64,000 nucleotides of DNA, from assembly GCF_050632385.1 (NCBI RefSeq), contig NZ_CP192599.1, forward strand, positions 1 to 64,000, in the 5' to 3' direction. Numbering within the stretch: position 1 is the stretch's first letter; every line of letters starts with the position of its first letter. The notes beneath the pieces were generated by a model. It was not told where the DNA came from. It saw only the letters and a list, made by a program, of their open reading frames with translations, and made no database searches. The translations under genes were made by a program, and so were the position numbers. Below, in pieces: positions 36,826-47,532 of this stretch. Source of the DNA: Humitalea sp050632385 (GTDB lineage: Bacteria > Pseudomonadota > Alphaproteobacteria > Acetobacterales > Acetobacteraceae).

Positions 36826-37209
36826 ATGAGCAGCACGACCAACCCCACCACCGCCACCCACGGCCACCTGATCGCCGCGACCAAGGTCAGCGGCAGCACG
36901 GTCTATAATCTCAAGGACGAGAAGATCGGCCGGATCGAGGACACCATGATCGACAAAGGCACCGGCAGCGTCGCCTTCGCTGTCCTGTCCTTCGGTGGGT
37001 TCATGGGCCTGGGCGGGAAGTTCTATCCCTTGCCCTGGCTGTCGCTGCGCTACAACACGATGCTGGATGGCTACGTCGTCGCGATCGACAAGGAGACGCT
37101 GGTCAATGCGCCGTCCTACGACGATGCCTCGGCGGTGGATTGGTCGGACGAGGCCTTTGGCCGCCGGGTCAGCGACCATTGGAAGGCCGTCCCGACCCAC
37201 GCGATCTGA
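36826..37209 (+). CDS. PRC-barrel domain protein
   Basis: 127-residue small soluble protein. The core (GHLIAATKVSGSTVYNLKDE and KIGRIEDTMIDKGTGSVAFA) is a PRC-barrel as in photosynthetic reaction-centre H subunits and in many stand-alone alphaproteobacterial proteins of unknown, probably stress-related, role. A GCCAGGAG ribosome-binding site lies before the ATG. It ends in front of a strong terminator, so it is a single-gene unit. Confidence 0.9.
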   Translation: MSSTTNPTTATHGHLIAATKVSGSTVYNLKDEKIGRIEDTMIDKGTGSVAFAVLSFGGFMGLGGKFYPLPWLSLRYNTMLDGYVVAIDKETLVNAPSYDDASAVDWSDEAFGRRVSDHWKAVPTHAI

Positions 37210-37237
37210 TCCGACGCCCGCTTGACGCGGATAGGAG

Positions 37238-37266
37238 CCTGGCCGGAGTCTCCGGCCAGGTTTTTT
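37238..37266 (+). terminator. Rho-independent terminator between PRC-barrel gene and dapB
   Basis: A perfect 10-bp stem, CCTGGCCGGA (37238-37247) with TCCGGCCAGG (37251-37260), loop GTC, followed by TTTTTT (37261-37266). It ends the PRC-barrel mRNA; because it lies only 20 bp upstream of the dapB ATG, the dapB promoter would have to overlap it, or dapB depends on readthrough. Confidence 0.9.
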
Positions 37267-37286
37267 CGTGGGAGCAGTCCGGGATC

Positions 37287-38057
37287 ATGCGTATCGGAAT
37301 CGCCGGCATCGCCGGCCGGATGGGGTTCTTGCTGGCCGAGGAGGCCGCCCGCGCCGGCGCCACCCTGGTTGGCGGCACGGTGGGCGCCAGCGCCAGGCCG
37401 GCCCCCGTGGGCACCGCCATCCTGCCCGACGCCGCCGCGCTGTTCGCCGCCAGCGATGTGGTGATCGACTTCACCCATGCCTCGGTCGCGGCCGCGCATG
37501 CCGCGATGGCGGCGAAAACCGGCCGCGCGCTGATCCTCGGCACCTCCGGCCTGTCGCCGGCCGCCGAGGCGGCGGTGCGGGAGGCGTCGGCAAAGGTCGC
37601 CATCGTCTATGCCGCCAATTTCGCGCCGGGGGTGAACCTGTTGTTCGCCCTGGCCCAGCGCATGGCGGCGGCCCTGCCGGCCGAGGAATACGACGCCGAA
37701 ATCGTCGAGATGCACCACCGCCAGAAAGTGGATGCGCCATCGGGCACCGCCCTGGCGCTGGGCCGGGCGGTCGCCGCCGGGCGGGGCACGACGCTGGAAC
37801 AGGCCGGCGTCGAAAGCGGGCGCGATGGCCACACCGGGGCGCGGCAGACGGGTGCGATCGGGTTTTCGGCCCTGCGCGGCGGGCAGGTGGTGGGCGAACA
37901 CACGCTGTTGTTCGCGGCCGGTAGCGAACATATCGCGCTGACGCATCGGTCGTTTGACCGCCGGGTCTATGCCACCGGCGCCGTCAGGGCGGCACTTTGG
38001 GCCGAAGGGCGGGCGCCGGGGCTGTATTCGATGGCGGATGTGCTGGACATCCGATAG
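37287..38057 (+). CDS. dapB: 4-hydroxy-tetrahydrodipicolinate reductase
   Basis: Diaminopimelate/lysine pathway reductase of 256 residues. The N-terminus has MRIGIAGIAGRMG (nucleotide-binding loop), the middle NFAPGVNLLF, and the active-site segment EMHHRQKVDAPSGTAL with the His pair and Lys of the family. The C-terminal ALRGGQVVGEHTLLFA and RVYATGAVRAALW are typical. The frame is open upstream, but the ATG at 37287 follows the terminator and starts exactly at the Rossmann strand. Confidence 0.95.
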   Translation: MRIGIAGIAGRMGFLLAEEAARAGATLVGGTVGASARPAPVGTAILPDAAALFAASDVVIDFTHASVAAAHAAMAAKTGRALILGTSGLSPAAEAAVREASAKVAIVYAANFAPGVNLLFALAQRMAAALPAEEYDAEIVEMHHRQKVDAPSGTALALGRAVAAGRGTTLEQAGVESGRDGHTGARQTGAIGFSALRGGQVVGEHTLLFAAGSEHIALTHRSFDRRVYATGAVRAALWAEGRAPGLYSMADVLDIR

Positions 38058-38170
38058 CCCCTGCTGCACCGCACCACTTGACCCCCCAGGCTTGCCTTGC
38101 GATAGGCCCGCAAACGGCGGCTGATCCGAGCCTTCCTGCCGTCATCCGCGACAAGAGGACAAACCATTCC

Positions 38171-39355
38171 ATGCGCGACCAGGGCGATTATCTGTTCACG
38201 TCAGAATCCGTGTCCGAGGGCCACCCCGACAAGGTGGCCGACCGCATCAGCGATACGGTGCTGGACGCCTTCCTGACCGCCGACCCCTTTGCGCGCGTCG
38301 GCTGTGAAACCCTGGTCACCACCAATCGCATCGTCCTGGCCGGCGAAGTGCGCGGACCCGATTCCGTGCTGTTCAGCCTGGAGGAGAAGGTGCGCGCCGC
38401 CGTGCGCGACATCGGCTACGACCAGGAAGGCTTTTCCTGGCGCCATGCGTCCTTCGAGAACCACCTGCATCCGCAATCGGCCGATATCGCCGTGGGCGTC
38501 GATGCCGCCGGCAACAAGGATGAAGGCGCCGGCGACCAGGGCATCATGTTCGGCTACGCCACCAACGAAACGCCGGAACTGATGCCGGCGCCGTTGCAAT
38601 ATGCCCATGGCATCCTGCGCCGCATGGCCGAACTCCGCCACGCCCAGGACCCGCGTGCGAAGGGGCTTCTGCCGGATGTGAAGAGCCAGGTCACCCTGCG
38701 CTACGTCGATGGCAAGCCGGTCGGCGTGACCTGCGTGGTCGTCTCGACCCAGCACGAGGAAGGCATGGAGCAGGCCGAGATCAAGGAGATGATCCGGCCG
38801 ATCGTGGCGGAAATCCTGCCGGCCGGCTGGGTGCCGCCGGAGGCCGAGTTCTACGTGAACCCGACCGGCAAGTTCGTCATCGGCGGGCCGGATGGCGACG
38901 CGGGCCTGACCGGGCGCAAGATCATCGTCGACACCTACGGCGGGGCGGCCCCGCATGGCGGCGGCGCCTTCTCCGGCAAGGATCCGACCAAGGTCGACCG
39001 TTCGGCCGCCTATGCGGCGCGCTATGTGGCCAAGAACGTGGTGGCCGCGGGGCTGGCGGATCGCTGCACGATCCAATTGGCCTATGCCATCGGCGTGTCG
39101 AAGCCGCTGTCGATCTATTTCGACCTGCACAACACCGGCAAGGATATCGACGAGGCCAAGCTGGCCAAGGTTGTGGCCGAACTGGTCAACCTGTCGCCGC
39201 GCGGCATTCGCGAGCATCTGCGCATGAACCGCCCGATCTACGTGCCGACCAGCGCCTATGGCCATTTCGGCCGGACGCCGGATGCCGCGCTGGATACCTT
39301 CACCTGGGAGAAGACCGACCTGGTCCCCGCCCTGAAGTCCGCTTTCGGGCGGTGA
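38171..39355 (+). CDS. metK: S-adenosylmethionine synthetase
   Basis: Forms S-adenosylmethionine from methionine and ATP. 394 residues; motifs YLFTSESVSEGHPDKVADRI, GAGDQGIMFGYA and GGGAFSGKDPTKVDRSAAYA are all present. An AGAGGAC stands 10 bp upstream of the ATG. Its stop overlaps the trmB start (TGATG), beginning a run of overlapping genes metK-trmB-SDR-carbonic anhydrase. I looked for a known SAM-riboswitch pattern in the 113-bp leader and did not find one I could defend. Confidence 0.97.
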   Translation: MRDQGDYLFTSESVSEGHPDKVADRISDTVLDAFLTADPFARVGCETLVTTNRIVLAGEVRGPDSVLFSLEEKVRAAVRDIGYDQEGFSWRHASFENHLHPQSADIAVGVDAAGNKDEGAGDQGIMFGYATNETPELMPAPLQYAHGILRRMAELRHAQDPRAKGLLPDVKSQVTLRYVDGKPVGVTCVVVSTQHEEGMEQAEIKEMIRPIVAEILPAGWVPPEAEFYVNPTGKFVIGGPDGDAGLTGRKIIVDTYGGAAPHGGGAFSGKDPTKVDRSAAYAARYVAKNVVAAGLADRCTIQLAYAIGVSKPLSIYFDLHNTGKDIDEAKLAKVVAELVNLSPRGIREHLRMNRPIYVPTSAYGHFGRTPDAALDTFTWEKTDLVPALKSAFGR

Positions 39356-40074
39356 TGGAGCAGGCGGCCGTCATGCTGCGGCCGCCGCCGCCGGTCGAGG
39401 GTATTCCCGACCGGCTCTATGGCCGCACGCGTGGCCATGTGCTGCGCCCGCGCCAGGAACGGCTTCTGGCCGAAACCCTGCCGCGGCTGCGCCTGGCCGA
39501 CCCCGGCGATCCGCGCGCGGGGTTTTCCGCGCCCATCGCGCAGGTCTGGCTGGAGGTCGGGTTCGGCGGCGGCGAACACGCGCTGGCCCTGGCCGAAACC
39601 AATCCGCAGGTCGGGCTGATCGCGTCGGAAGTCTTCGAGAACGGCCTGTGCTCGCTGCTGACCCGGCTGGTGCCGGAGGGGGCGGAGGCGACCGGGGCCT
39701 TGCCGGGCAATCTGCGCCTCTGGCCCGCCGATGCGCGGCATCTGCTGGCGGGGCTGCCGGATGGGGCGCTGGACCGGCTGTACCTGATGTTCCCGGACCC
39801 CTGGCCCAAGGCGCGGCACAGCAAGCGGCGCTTTGTCCACCCGGCGGCGCTGCCGCTGGTGGCGCGGGTGCTGAAGCCGGGCGCGGAATGGCGCATCGCG
39901 TCGGACCACCCGATCTACCAGGCCTGGGTCGCGGAGGTGTTTGCTGCCCAAGACCTGTTTGACCTTGTGTCGGTCGCGGATGAACGCCCGCCCGGCTGGC
40001 ACCCGACGCGGTATGAGGCCAAGGCCCATCGTGAGGGCCGCACCCCGCGCTACTGGGTGTTTACCCGCCGATGA
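39355..40074 (+). CDS. trmB: tRNA (guanine-N7-)-methyltransferase
   Basis: Methylates G46 in the variable loop of tRNAs. 239 residues: YGRTRGHVLRPRQ at the N-terminus, LEVGFGGGEHALALA (SAM site), the LYLMFPDPWPKARHSKRRF signature and a C-terminal TRYEAKAHREGRTPRYW. The ATG overlaps the metK stop by one base, and its own stop overlaps the next ATG (ATGA). The tie to metK gives the methyl donor and a user on one mRNA. Confidence 0.95.
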   Translation: MEQAAVMLRPPPPVEGIPDRLYGRTRGHVLRPRQERLLAETLPRLRLADPGDPRAGFSAPIAQVWLEVGFGGGEHALALAETNPQVGLIASEVFENGLCSLLTRLVPEGAEATGALPGNLRLWPADARHLLAGLPDGALDRLYLMFPDPWPKARHSKRRFVHPAALPLVARVLKPGAEWRIASDHPIYQAWVAEVFAAQDLFDLVSVADERPPGWHPTRYEAKAHREGRTPRYWVFTRR

Positions 40075-40808
40075 CTCTCGCAGGCACCTCCGCACTGGTG
40101 ACGGGCGGTGCCTCCGGCCTCGGGCTGGCGACGGCCGAGGCGCTGGCCGCCGCGGGGGCGCGGGTGGTGGTGCTGGATTTGAAACCGGGCGGCGTCGGCG
40201 TGTCCGTGACCGGCGATGTGGCCGATGGGCCGGCGATGGAGGCCGCGATCGCCGCCGCGACCGCGCTCGGCCCGCTGCGTGTCGCGGTCGCCTGCGCCGG
40301 GATCGCCCCCGCCGCGCGGCTGGTCGGGCGCAATGGCGCGCATGATTTGGCGCTGTTCGAAAAGGTGATCCGGGTGAACCTGACCGGCACCTTCAACCTG
40401 TTGCGCCTGGCCGCCGCCGCCATGGCGGGCAATGCGCCCCTGGGTGCGGATGGCGAACGCGGCGCCATCGTGCTGACCAGCAGCATCGCGGGGACCGAGG
40501 GACAGTCGGGCCAGACCGCCTATGCCGCCAGCAAGGCGGGTGTGCAGGGCTTGACCCTGCCGGCCGCGCGGGACCTGGCGCGCAGCGGCGTGCGGGTGGT
40601 GACCCTTGCGCCGGGGATGATGGAAACCCCGCTGTTGGAGACCCTGCCGCCGGCGGCGCTGGAGGCCTTGCGGGCGATGCCGCTGTTCCCGGCCTGGCGG
40701 CTGGGCACACCGGCCGAATTCGCCGCTATGGTGCTGGCGGTGGTGGGGAACCCGCTGATGAACGGGTCGGTCGTGCGCCTGGATGCCGGGTTGCGGATGC
40801 CGCCGTGA
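40071..40808 (+). CDS. Short-chain dehydrogenase/reductase (3-hydroxyacyl-CoA dehydrogenase type 2-like)
   Basis: 245-residue SDR. NAD site ALVTGGASGLGLATAEALA, DVxD-type DVADG, catalytic SSIAG and YAASKAG (Ser-Tyr-Lys). The long insert before the Ser strand (AAAAMAGNAPLGADGERGA) is characteristic of the HSD17B10-like branch, which acts on 3-hydroxyacyl-CoA and alcohols. Overlaps its neighbours by 4 bp on each side. Confidence 0.9.
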   Translation: MTLAGTSALVTGGASGLGLATAEALAAAGARVVVLDLKPGGVGVSVTGDVADGPAMEAAIAAATALGPLRVAVACAGIAPAARLVGRNGAHDLALFEKVIRVNLTGTFNLLRLAAAAMAGNAPLGADGERGAIVLTSSIAGTEGQSGQTAYAASKAGVQGLTLPAARDLARSGVRVVTLAPGMMETPLLETLPPAALEALRAMPLFPAWRLGTPAEFAAMVLAVVGNPLMNGSVVRLDAGLRMPP

Positions 40809-41662
40809 AGGCCAGCGTCGATATCGTCTATCGCTACCTGACCAACCCCGACACGGTGCGCGACGCCCCGGTCGATGGTGCCGCCGCGCAAAGCCGGCTG
40901 GAGGAAGGCAATCGCACCTTCGCAGCCCTCCTGGCCGCGCTGGAAACGCCGGAGGGGATCGGGCGGCTGCAGATCAACGTCGATGCCCGCGCCGTCGGCT
41001 TGCTGGCCGATGGTGCCGCGCCGGCCCAAAAACCCTATGCCGCGCTGCTGGGCTGCGCCGATGCGCGGGTGCCGGCGGAACTGATCTTTGGCGAGGGGCC
41101 GAACGACCTGTTCGTCGTGCGCGTCGCGGGCAATGTGCTGGGGCAGGATGTGCTCGGCAGCCTGCGCTACGCCGCCCAGAACCTGCCGCTGCGGGCGGCG
41201 GTGGTGCTGGGGCACAGTGGTTGCGGCGCGGTTTCCTCCGCCACGGACCTGTTCCGCGCGCCCTCGGGATTGCTGGATTTCGCCACCGACCATGCCCTGC
41301 GGGGCCTGCTGAACCGGTTGGGGCTGATGGTGCATGCGGCGACCCGGGTGCTTTGCGCCGCGCATGGCGACGCCGCGCAGCATCACCCGGGCTGGCGCCT
41401 GGCGCTGATCGAGATGGCCATCGCGCTGAACGCGGCCTCCGGCGCCTTCATGCTGCAAAAGGACCTGGCGGGGCTGGGCGGGGCATCGATCAGCATCCTC
41501 CACGGGGTCTATGTGCTGGACAGCCGCACGGTCCGTGCCGCCTGTGCCGAGGCTGGCGAACGTGCCGGCCTGGCCCCGCCGCCGGCCAATGAGGCCGCGT
41601 TCAAGGCGACCTTCACCGCCCTGGCGCTGAGCCCGCGCATCGCGGGGCTTCTGGGCGGTTGA
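40805..41662 (+). CDS. Beta-class carbonic anhydrase family protein
   Basis: 285 residues, longer than the common 200-220. The zinc ligands are present as CADAR (C-x-D-x-R) and HSGC (H-x2-C), spaced as in type beta enzymes. An N-terminal helical extension of about 70 residues and a C-terminal extension (AFKATFTALALSPRIAGLL) are added. It could supply bicarbonate or act on another small substrate. Last gene of the overlapping set that begins with metK. Confidence 0.88.
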   Translation: MKASVDIVYRYLTNPDTVRDAPVDGAAAQSRLEEGNRTFAALLAALETPEGIGRLQINVDARAVGLLADGAAPAQKPYAALLGCADARVPAELIFGEGPNDLFVVRVAGNVLGQDVLGSLRYAAQNLPLRAAVVLGHSGCGAVSSATDLFRAPSGLLDFATDHALRGLLNRLGLMVHAATRVLCAAHGDAAQHHPGWRLALIEMAIALNAASGAFMLQKDLAGLGGASISILHGVYVLDSRTVRAACAEAGERAGLAPPPANEAAFKATFTALALSPRIAGLLGG

Positions 41663-41736
41663 CGCAACGCAATGCCCCATGCGGCAATGCCGCGTAACGA
41701 GGCGCCGGGTGAACCGACCTCATGGGGAAACGCAGC

Positions 41737-43674
<1,938 letters not shown>

Positions 43675-43681
43675 ACCGCAT

Positions 43682-43705
43682 GGCGCCCCCCGATCGGGGG
43701 GCGCC
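43682..43705. terminator. Palindromic terminator between convergent acs and CBS genes
   Basis: A perfect 24-base palindrome: GGCGCCCCCCGA followed by its complement TCGGGGGGCGCC. It can form the same hairpin in mRNA from either side. No T-run follows, so termination strength is uncertain. Confidence 0.6.
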
Positions 43706-43712
43706 GCCGCGA

Positions 43713-44405
43713 TTACTCGGCGCCGTAGATCGCCCGCGGCATGGTCGAGACCTCCACCTTCACATCGGTCACGCCGGGCACTTCCTCGGCCAGGACGCGC
43801 AGCGCGGTGCGGACTTCCGCGACGTCGCAGAAGCCGTGGAAGGTGACGGCCCCCTTTTCGACGGTCGGCCAGATGTAGAAGGGGCGCGCCCAGGATTCAC
43901 GGCGGATCGCGGTCTCGACGGCCTTGCGGATCTGCGTGTCCTCGATCCCGGCCTCGGTGGTGTCGGCCGGTCCGAAGAGTGCTGCCAGCAGGTCGGCGCG
44001 CGAGACGACGCCGACCAGCATGCCGTCGCGCAGGACGAGCACGCGCTTGACGTGGCGCTCCTCCATCATCAGGGCGATGTCGGCGGCAAGGGTCTCCTCG
44101 GTCACGGCCACCAGGTCGGTGGTCATGATGTCGCGCGCCTTGGCGCCATGGGTTCGCGCGAAGCGTGCCGCATCCGCATGGGTGCTGGCGAAGAGGCCGC
44201 CGAACCAGCCACGCGGGCGTTCCGCCATGCCGGCCAGGCGGCGCAGCAGGTCGCTTTCGGAGACGATGCCGGCCACGCGGCCATCGGCCGCCAGCACCGG
44301 CACCGCCGAGACGTGGCGATCGGCCAGCAACCGCGCCAGCGCCCGCACCGGCGTGTCCGGTGGCACTGTCACGACATCGGTCGTCATCAGGTGTTTGGCT
44401 TTCAT
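43713..44405 (-). CDS. CBS-pair plus BON domain protein
   Basis: 230 residues: CBS domain 1 (KAKHLMTTDVVTVPPDTPVRAL), a linker, CBS domain 2 (ARDIMTTDLVAVTEETLAADIA), then a C-terminal BON domain (AVETAIRRESW to VKVEVSTMPRAI). CBS pairs bind adenine nucleotides; BON binds lipids or phospholipid surfaces. The combination is frequent in alphaproteobacteria, with an unclear stress or energy-sensing role. The start at 44405 begins directly at the CBS domain; the frame extends upstream without homology. Confidence 0.9.
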   Translation of the reverse strand: MKAKHLMTTDVVTVPPDTPVRALARLLADRHVSAVPVLAADGRVAGIVSESDLLRRLAGMAERPRGWFGGLFASTHADAARFARTHGAKARDIMTTDLVAVTEETLAADIALMMEERHVKRVLVLRDGMLVGVVSRADLLAALFGPADTTEAGIEDTQIRKAVETAIRRESWARPFYIWPTVEKGAVTFHGFCDVAEVRTALRVLAEEVPGVTDVKVEVSTMPRAIYGAE

Positions 44406-44659
44406 GGGTGCTGTCTCCCCTGGGATGGCGCCATCGCGCTGGTCGTGGGTGTCCTCGATCCGATCCAGGCCGAAGCGATGGGGGACCCGGGGCTGGGTTC
44501 GACGACGACGGCGGCCCGCATTGCCTTGGCCATGGCGCCCTCCCGTGCGGTTGCCTTGCACAGGCTTTACCCCTGGTGGCGGCAGGGGCGCCTTGATCTG
44601 GGTCAAGCGGGGCGTGGGCGCGTTGGCGTGTCGGGCGCGGGCTGGCATGATGCCGGCAG

Positions 44660-44743
44660 GCGGGCGTGCCGGAACGGTAGACGGAAGGGTCTTAAAAACC
44701 CTCGCCCCAAAAGGGCATGCGGGTTCGATCCCCGCCGCCCGCA
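44660..44743 (+). tRNA. tRNA-Leu (anticodon UAA)
   Basis: An 84-nt cloverleaf: acceptor stem GCGGGCG with CGCCCGC, D-arm GCCGGAACGGTAGAC, anticodon stem AGGGT/ACCCT with loop CTTAAAA (anticodon TAA), a long class-II variable arm, and T-arm GCGGG-TTCGATC-CCCGC. The discriminator is A, as expected for leucine, and CCA is not encoded. No phage or integrase gene is nearby. Confidence 0.95.
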
Positions 44744-44800
44744 ATTTTTAGCGTGAAGAATTGGCCCGAAGAAGGCCATCGAAACAGGGGGAATGGCACC

Positions 44801-45769
44801 ATGATCACCCGACGCATCCTGGGCGCCAGCGCGCTCGCCACCGCGGCCATCCGCCCCGCGGCCGCACAGGACCGCAGCATCCGCTTCCTGGTGCCCTATG
44901 CCGCCGGCGGCGGGCAGGACATTTCCGCCCGGCTGCTGGCCGATCCCTTGCGCGCGGCCCTGGGCCAGACCGTCGTGGTGGAAAACCGCAGCGGCGCCAG
45001 CGGCATGATCGCCGCCCAGGCGCTGGCCCAGGCGGCGCCGGATGGCGCCACGCTGATGCTGGGCGGCGCCGGCGAAACCGCGGTGAACCAGCACATTTTC
45101 CGTGGCCGCATGGCCTATGACCCGATCCGCGACCTGCGCCCGGTGATGATCGTGGTGAAGGTGCCCAATGTGCTGATGGGCTACCCCCAGGCGCCGTTTT
45201 CGACCGTCGAGGAATTGGTCGCCTTCGCGCGGGAAAATCCCGGGCGGTTGTCCTACTCCTCCTCCGGCATCGCCAATCCGCAGCATCTGGCCGGCGAGTT
45301 GCTGAACCACCTGGCGCAGGTCAACACGGTGCATGTGCCCTATCGCGGGTCCGGCCAGGCGGTGCTGGATATCGCGTCCGGCCAGGTGCAGTTCGGCTAC
45401 AACAGCCTGGCATCCGGCCTGCCGCTGATCCGCGAGGGCCGCATCCGCGCCATCGCCGTCACGTCCAAGGAGCGCATGCCGCAACTGCCGGGCGTGCCAT
45501 CGGTGTCGGAATACGCGCCGCTGGCGGCCTATGAACTGGTGAACTTCTTTGGCGTCTTCGCCCCGGCCGCGACGCCGGAGCCGATCATGGAACGCCTGCA
45601 CGCCGCCGTCGCGGGCGCCGTGGCCGACCCGGAGTTGCGCGGAAAATTCGAAGCCCAGGGGCTGCTGGTGCAGTCGATGACCCTGGCCCAGTCGCGCGCC
45701 TTCGTCGTCGCGGAATCCGAGAAATTCGGCCGCATCGTGGAGGCCGCGAAGATCACGGTGGAAGGCTGA
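44801..45769 (+). CDS. Bug/TctC-family periplasmic substrate-binding protein
   Basis: 322 residues; signal peptide MITRRILGASALATAAIRPA with cleavage near AAAQ, then the Bug fold with IRFLVPYAAGGGQDISARLL, QTVVVENRSGASG and VHVPYRGSGQAVLDI. These proteins bind carboxylates for tripartite tricarboxylate transporters; no TctA or TctB gene is nearby, as is usual for the expanded orphan Bug set. GGGGGAAT lies upstream of the ATG. Its stop overlaps the ATG of the next gene. Confidence 0.93.
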   Translation: MITRRILGASALATAAIRPAAAQDRSIRFLVPYAAGGGQDISARLLADPLRAALGQTVVVENRSGASGMIAAQALAQAAPDGATLMLGGAGETAVNQHIFRGRMAYDPIRDLRPVMIVVKVPNVLMGYPQAPFSTVEELVAFARENPGRLSYSSSGIANPQHLAGELLNHLAQVNTVHVPYRGSGQAVLDIASGQVQFGYNSLASGLPLIREGRIRAIAVTSKERMPQLPGVPSVSEYAPLAAYELVNFFGVFAPAATPEPIMERLHAAVAGAVADPELRGKFEAQGLLVQSMTLAQSRAFVVAESEKFGRIVEAAKITVEG

Positions 45770-46578
45770 TGCGCCGCCTGCTGATCACGGGGGCCGCCGG
45801 TGAGATCGGCAGCGTGCTGCGCCCAGCCTTGCGTGATGTCGCCGGGGCGGTGCGGCTGTTCGACATCCGCCCGATCCCCGACCCGCAGCCACATGAGGAA
45901 TTGTGGCTGGGCGACCTGACCGCGCCGGGTGTCGCCGATGACGTGACGCGGGATGTGGACTGCATCATCCACCTGGCCGGGATCCCGCGCGAAACCGGCG
46001 GCACGCCCGCCGAGATTTTCCACGCCAATACCCTCGGCACGCATCTGTTGTTCGAGGCGGCGCGCAAATCGGGCGTGCGCCGCATGATCTTCGCCAGCAG
46101 CAACCACGTCATCGGCTTCTACCGCGCCGGCCAACCGATCGGCACGCGGGAACCGCCGCGCCCCGATGGGCATTACGGCGTCAGCAAGGTGTTTGGCGAG
46201 GCGATGGGCCGGCTCTACGCCGACAAGCATGGGATGGAGATCGCATGCCTGCGCATCGGCGCCTTTCGCGCCCGGCCGGGCAATGCGCGCGAACTGGGCG
46301 GCTGGATCAGCCATGGCGACATGGCGCGGCTGGCGGTGGCCTGCGTGACCGCGCCGGCCTTCCACTTCCTGGTGCTCTATGGCGTGTCGGCGAATACCCG
46401 CGCGCTCTGGGGTGGGGATCACGCGGCGCGGGCCGCCGTCGGCTACATCCCGATCGACGATGCGGAGGATTTTGCCGAGGATCTGGAGGGCGTCGTGCTG
46501 GAGGGGCTGGGCGCGGTGTTCCATGGCGGCACGGTGGCCGCGCTGGATTTTACCGGGGACCCCGACCTGATCGACTGA
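45769..46578 (+). CDS. NAD-dependent epimerase/dehydratase family protein (uronate dehydrogenase-like)
   Basis: 269-residue extended SDR: LLITGAAGEIGSVLRPAL, DCIIHLAG, ASSNHVIGFY, and the YGVSK catalytic pair. The pattern RMIFASSNHVIGFYR matches bacterial uronate dehydrogenases, which oxidise glucuronate or galacturonate to aldarolactones. Coupled (TGATG) to the Bug gene, which suggests the binding protein may take up a sugar acid; that is inference. Confidence 0.88.
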   Translation: MRRLLITGAAGEIGSVLRPALRDVAGAVRLFDIRPIPDPQPHEELWLGDLTAPGVADDVTRDVDCIIHLAGIPRETGGTPAEIFHANTLGTHLLFEAARKSGVRRMIFASSNHVIGFYRAGQPIGTREPPRPDGHYGVSKVFGEAMGRLYADKHGMEIACLRIGAFRARPGNARELGGWISHGDMARLAVACVTAPAFHFLVLYGVSANTRALWGGDHAARAAVGYIPIDDAEDFAEDLEGVVLEGLGAVFHGGTVAALDFTGDPDLID

Positions 46579-46579
46579 C

Positions 46580-47494
46580 CTATCCCGCGGCGATCCTGCG
46601 GCAATGGTCCAGCGCCGCCAGAAGCAGCTTGTCCGTGGCTTCCGCCGTGCGGAACCCCGAATGCGCGGCCAGGGTGGTGTTCGGCAATTGGGTGAAGGGG
46701 TGGCCTGCCGGCAGCGGTTCCACGCCAAAGACGTCCAGCCCGGCGTGGCTGAGGTGGCCGGATTCCAGCGCCTCGGCCAGCGCTGCTTCATCCACCACCG
46801 CGCCGCGTGCGGTGTTGATCAGGATGGCGCCAGGCTGCATCGCCGCCAGCCGGGCACGGGACAAGAGCCCTTGGGTATCGTCGTTCAGCAGCAGGTGGAT
46901 GGACAAGACCTTGCTCTCGGCGAGCAGGGTTTCGAGCGGCACGAAGGTGACGCCGGGATGGGATTTGGGGGTGCGGTTCCAGGCGATGACCCGCATCCCG
47001 GCGCCCTGGCACAGCCGCGCCATGTCCGCCGCGATCCCGCCAAAGCCGAGCAGCCCGACCGTCTTGCCGGTCAGTTCCACGCCCTCCGTCCGCAGCCATT
47101 CGCCGCGTCGCATGGCTCCATCCATGCGTGCCAACCCCTTGGCCGCGGCCCACATCAAGGCAAAAGCCATTTCCGCGACGGCGGTGTCGCCATAGCCCTT
47201 GATGATATGGACCTCGATCCCGCATTCGGCGGCCAGTTCCTCGGGGTTCATGTAGGAGCGGGCGCCGGTGCCGAGGAAGACCACGTGCTTCAGCCCCGCG
47301 CAGCGCTTCGCCACGTCGGTCGGCAGGGTGGTGTGGTCGATGATCGCGATCTCATGCCCCGCCAGCAGCCCGGGCAGCGCGTCATGCGCGACATCGGCGG
47401 CGTCGTTGAGGGTGATCGGCGGATCATCCGCCCGGCGCAGCCGTGTGAGCACATCGGCCAGCCCGTCGCCGGCGTCGATAAAGCATGCGCGCAT
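46580..47494 (-). CDS. D-2-hydroxyacid dehydrogenase family protein
   Basis: 304 residues. Catalytic and NAD-binding domains: VGLLGFGGIAADMARLC (Rossmann loop), WNRTPKSHPG, INTARGAVVDEAAL (Arg), VFGVEPLPAGHP (Glu) and TTLAAHSGFRTAEA (His). All three catalytic residues are seen. Substrate could be a glyoxylate, hydroxypyruvate or other 2-keto acid. Convergent with the uronate-dehydrogenase-like gene, with a 1-bp gap, so the two mRNAs would overlap at their ends. Confidence 0.9.
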   Translation of the reverse strand: MRACFIDAGDGLADVLTRLRRADDPPITLNDAADVAHDALPGLLAGHEIAIIDHTTLPTDVAKRCAGLKHVVFLGTGARSYMNPEELAAECGIEVHIIKGYGDTAVAEMAFALMWAAAKGLARMDGAMRRGEWLRTEGVELTGKTVGLLGFGGIAADMARLCQGAGMRVIAWNRTPKSHPGVTFVPLETLLAESKVLSIHLLLNDDTQGLLSRARLAAMQPGAILINTARGAVVDEAALAEALESGHLSHAGLDVFGVEPLPAGHPFTQLPNTTLAAHSGFRTAEATDKLLLAALDHCRRIAAG

Positions 47495-47532
47495 GTCCCG
47501 TTCCCCGCTTGTTTTGGGGGATGCTAGCGGGG

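Noticed and set aside
38058..38170. Possible SAM riboswitch upstream of metK
   Set aside because: I compared it with the SAM-I, SAM-II, SAM-V and SAM/SAH core patterns from memory and could not place the conserved bases; a covariance-model search would decide.
44644..44760. tRNA-Leu as an integration site
   Set aside because: No integrase, duplicated tRNA 3' end or island-like DNA follows; the next gene has typical composition.
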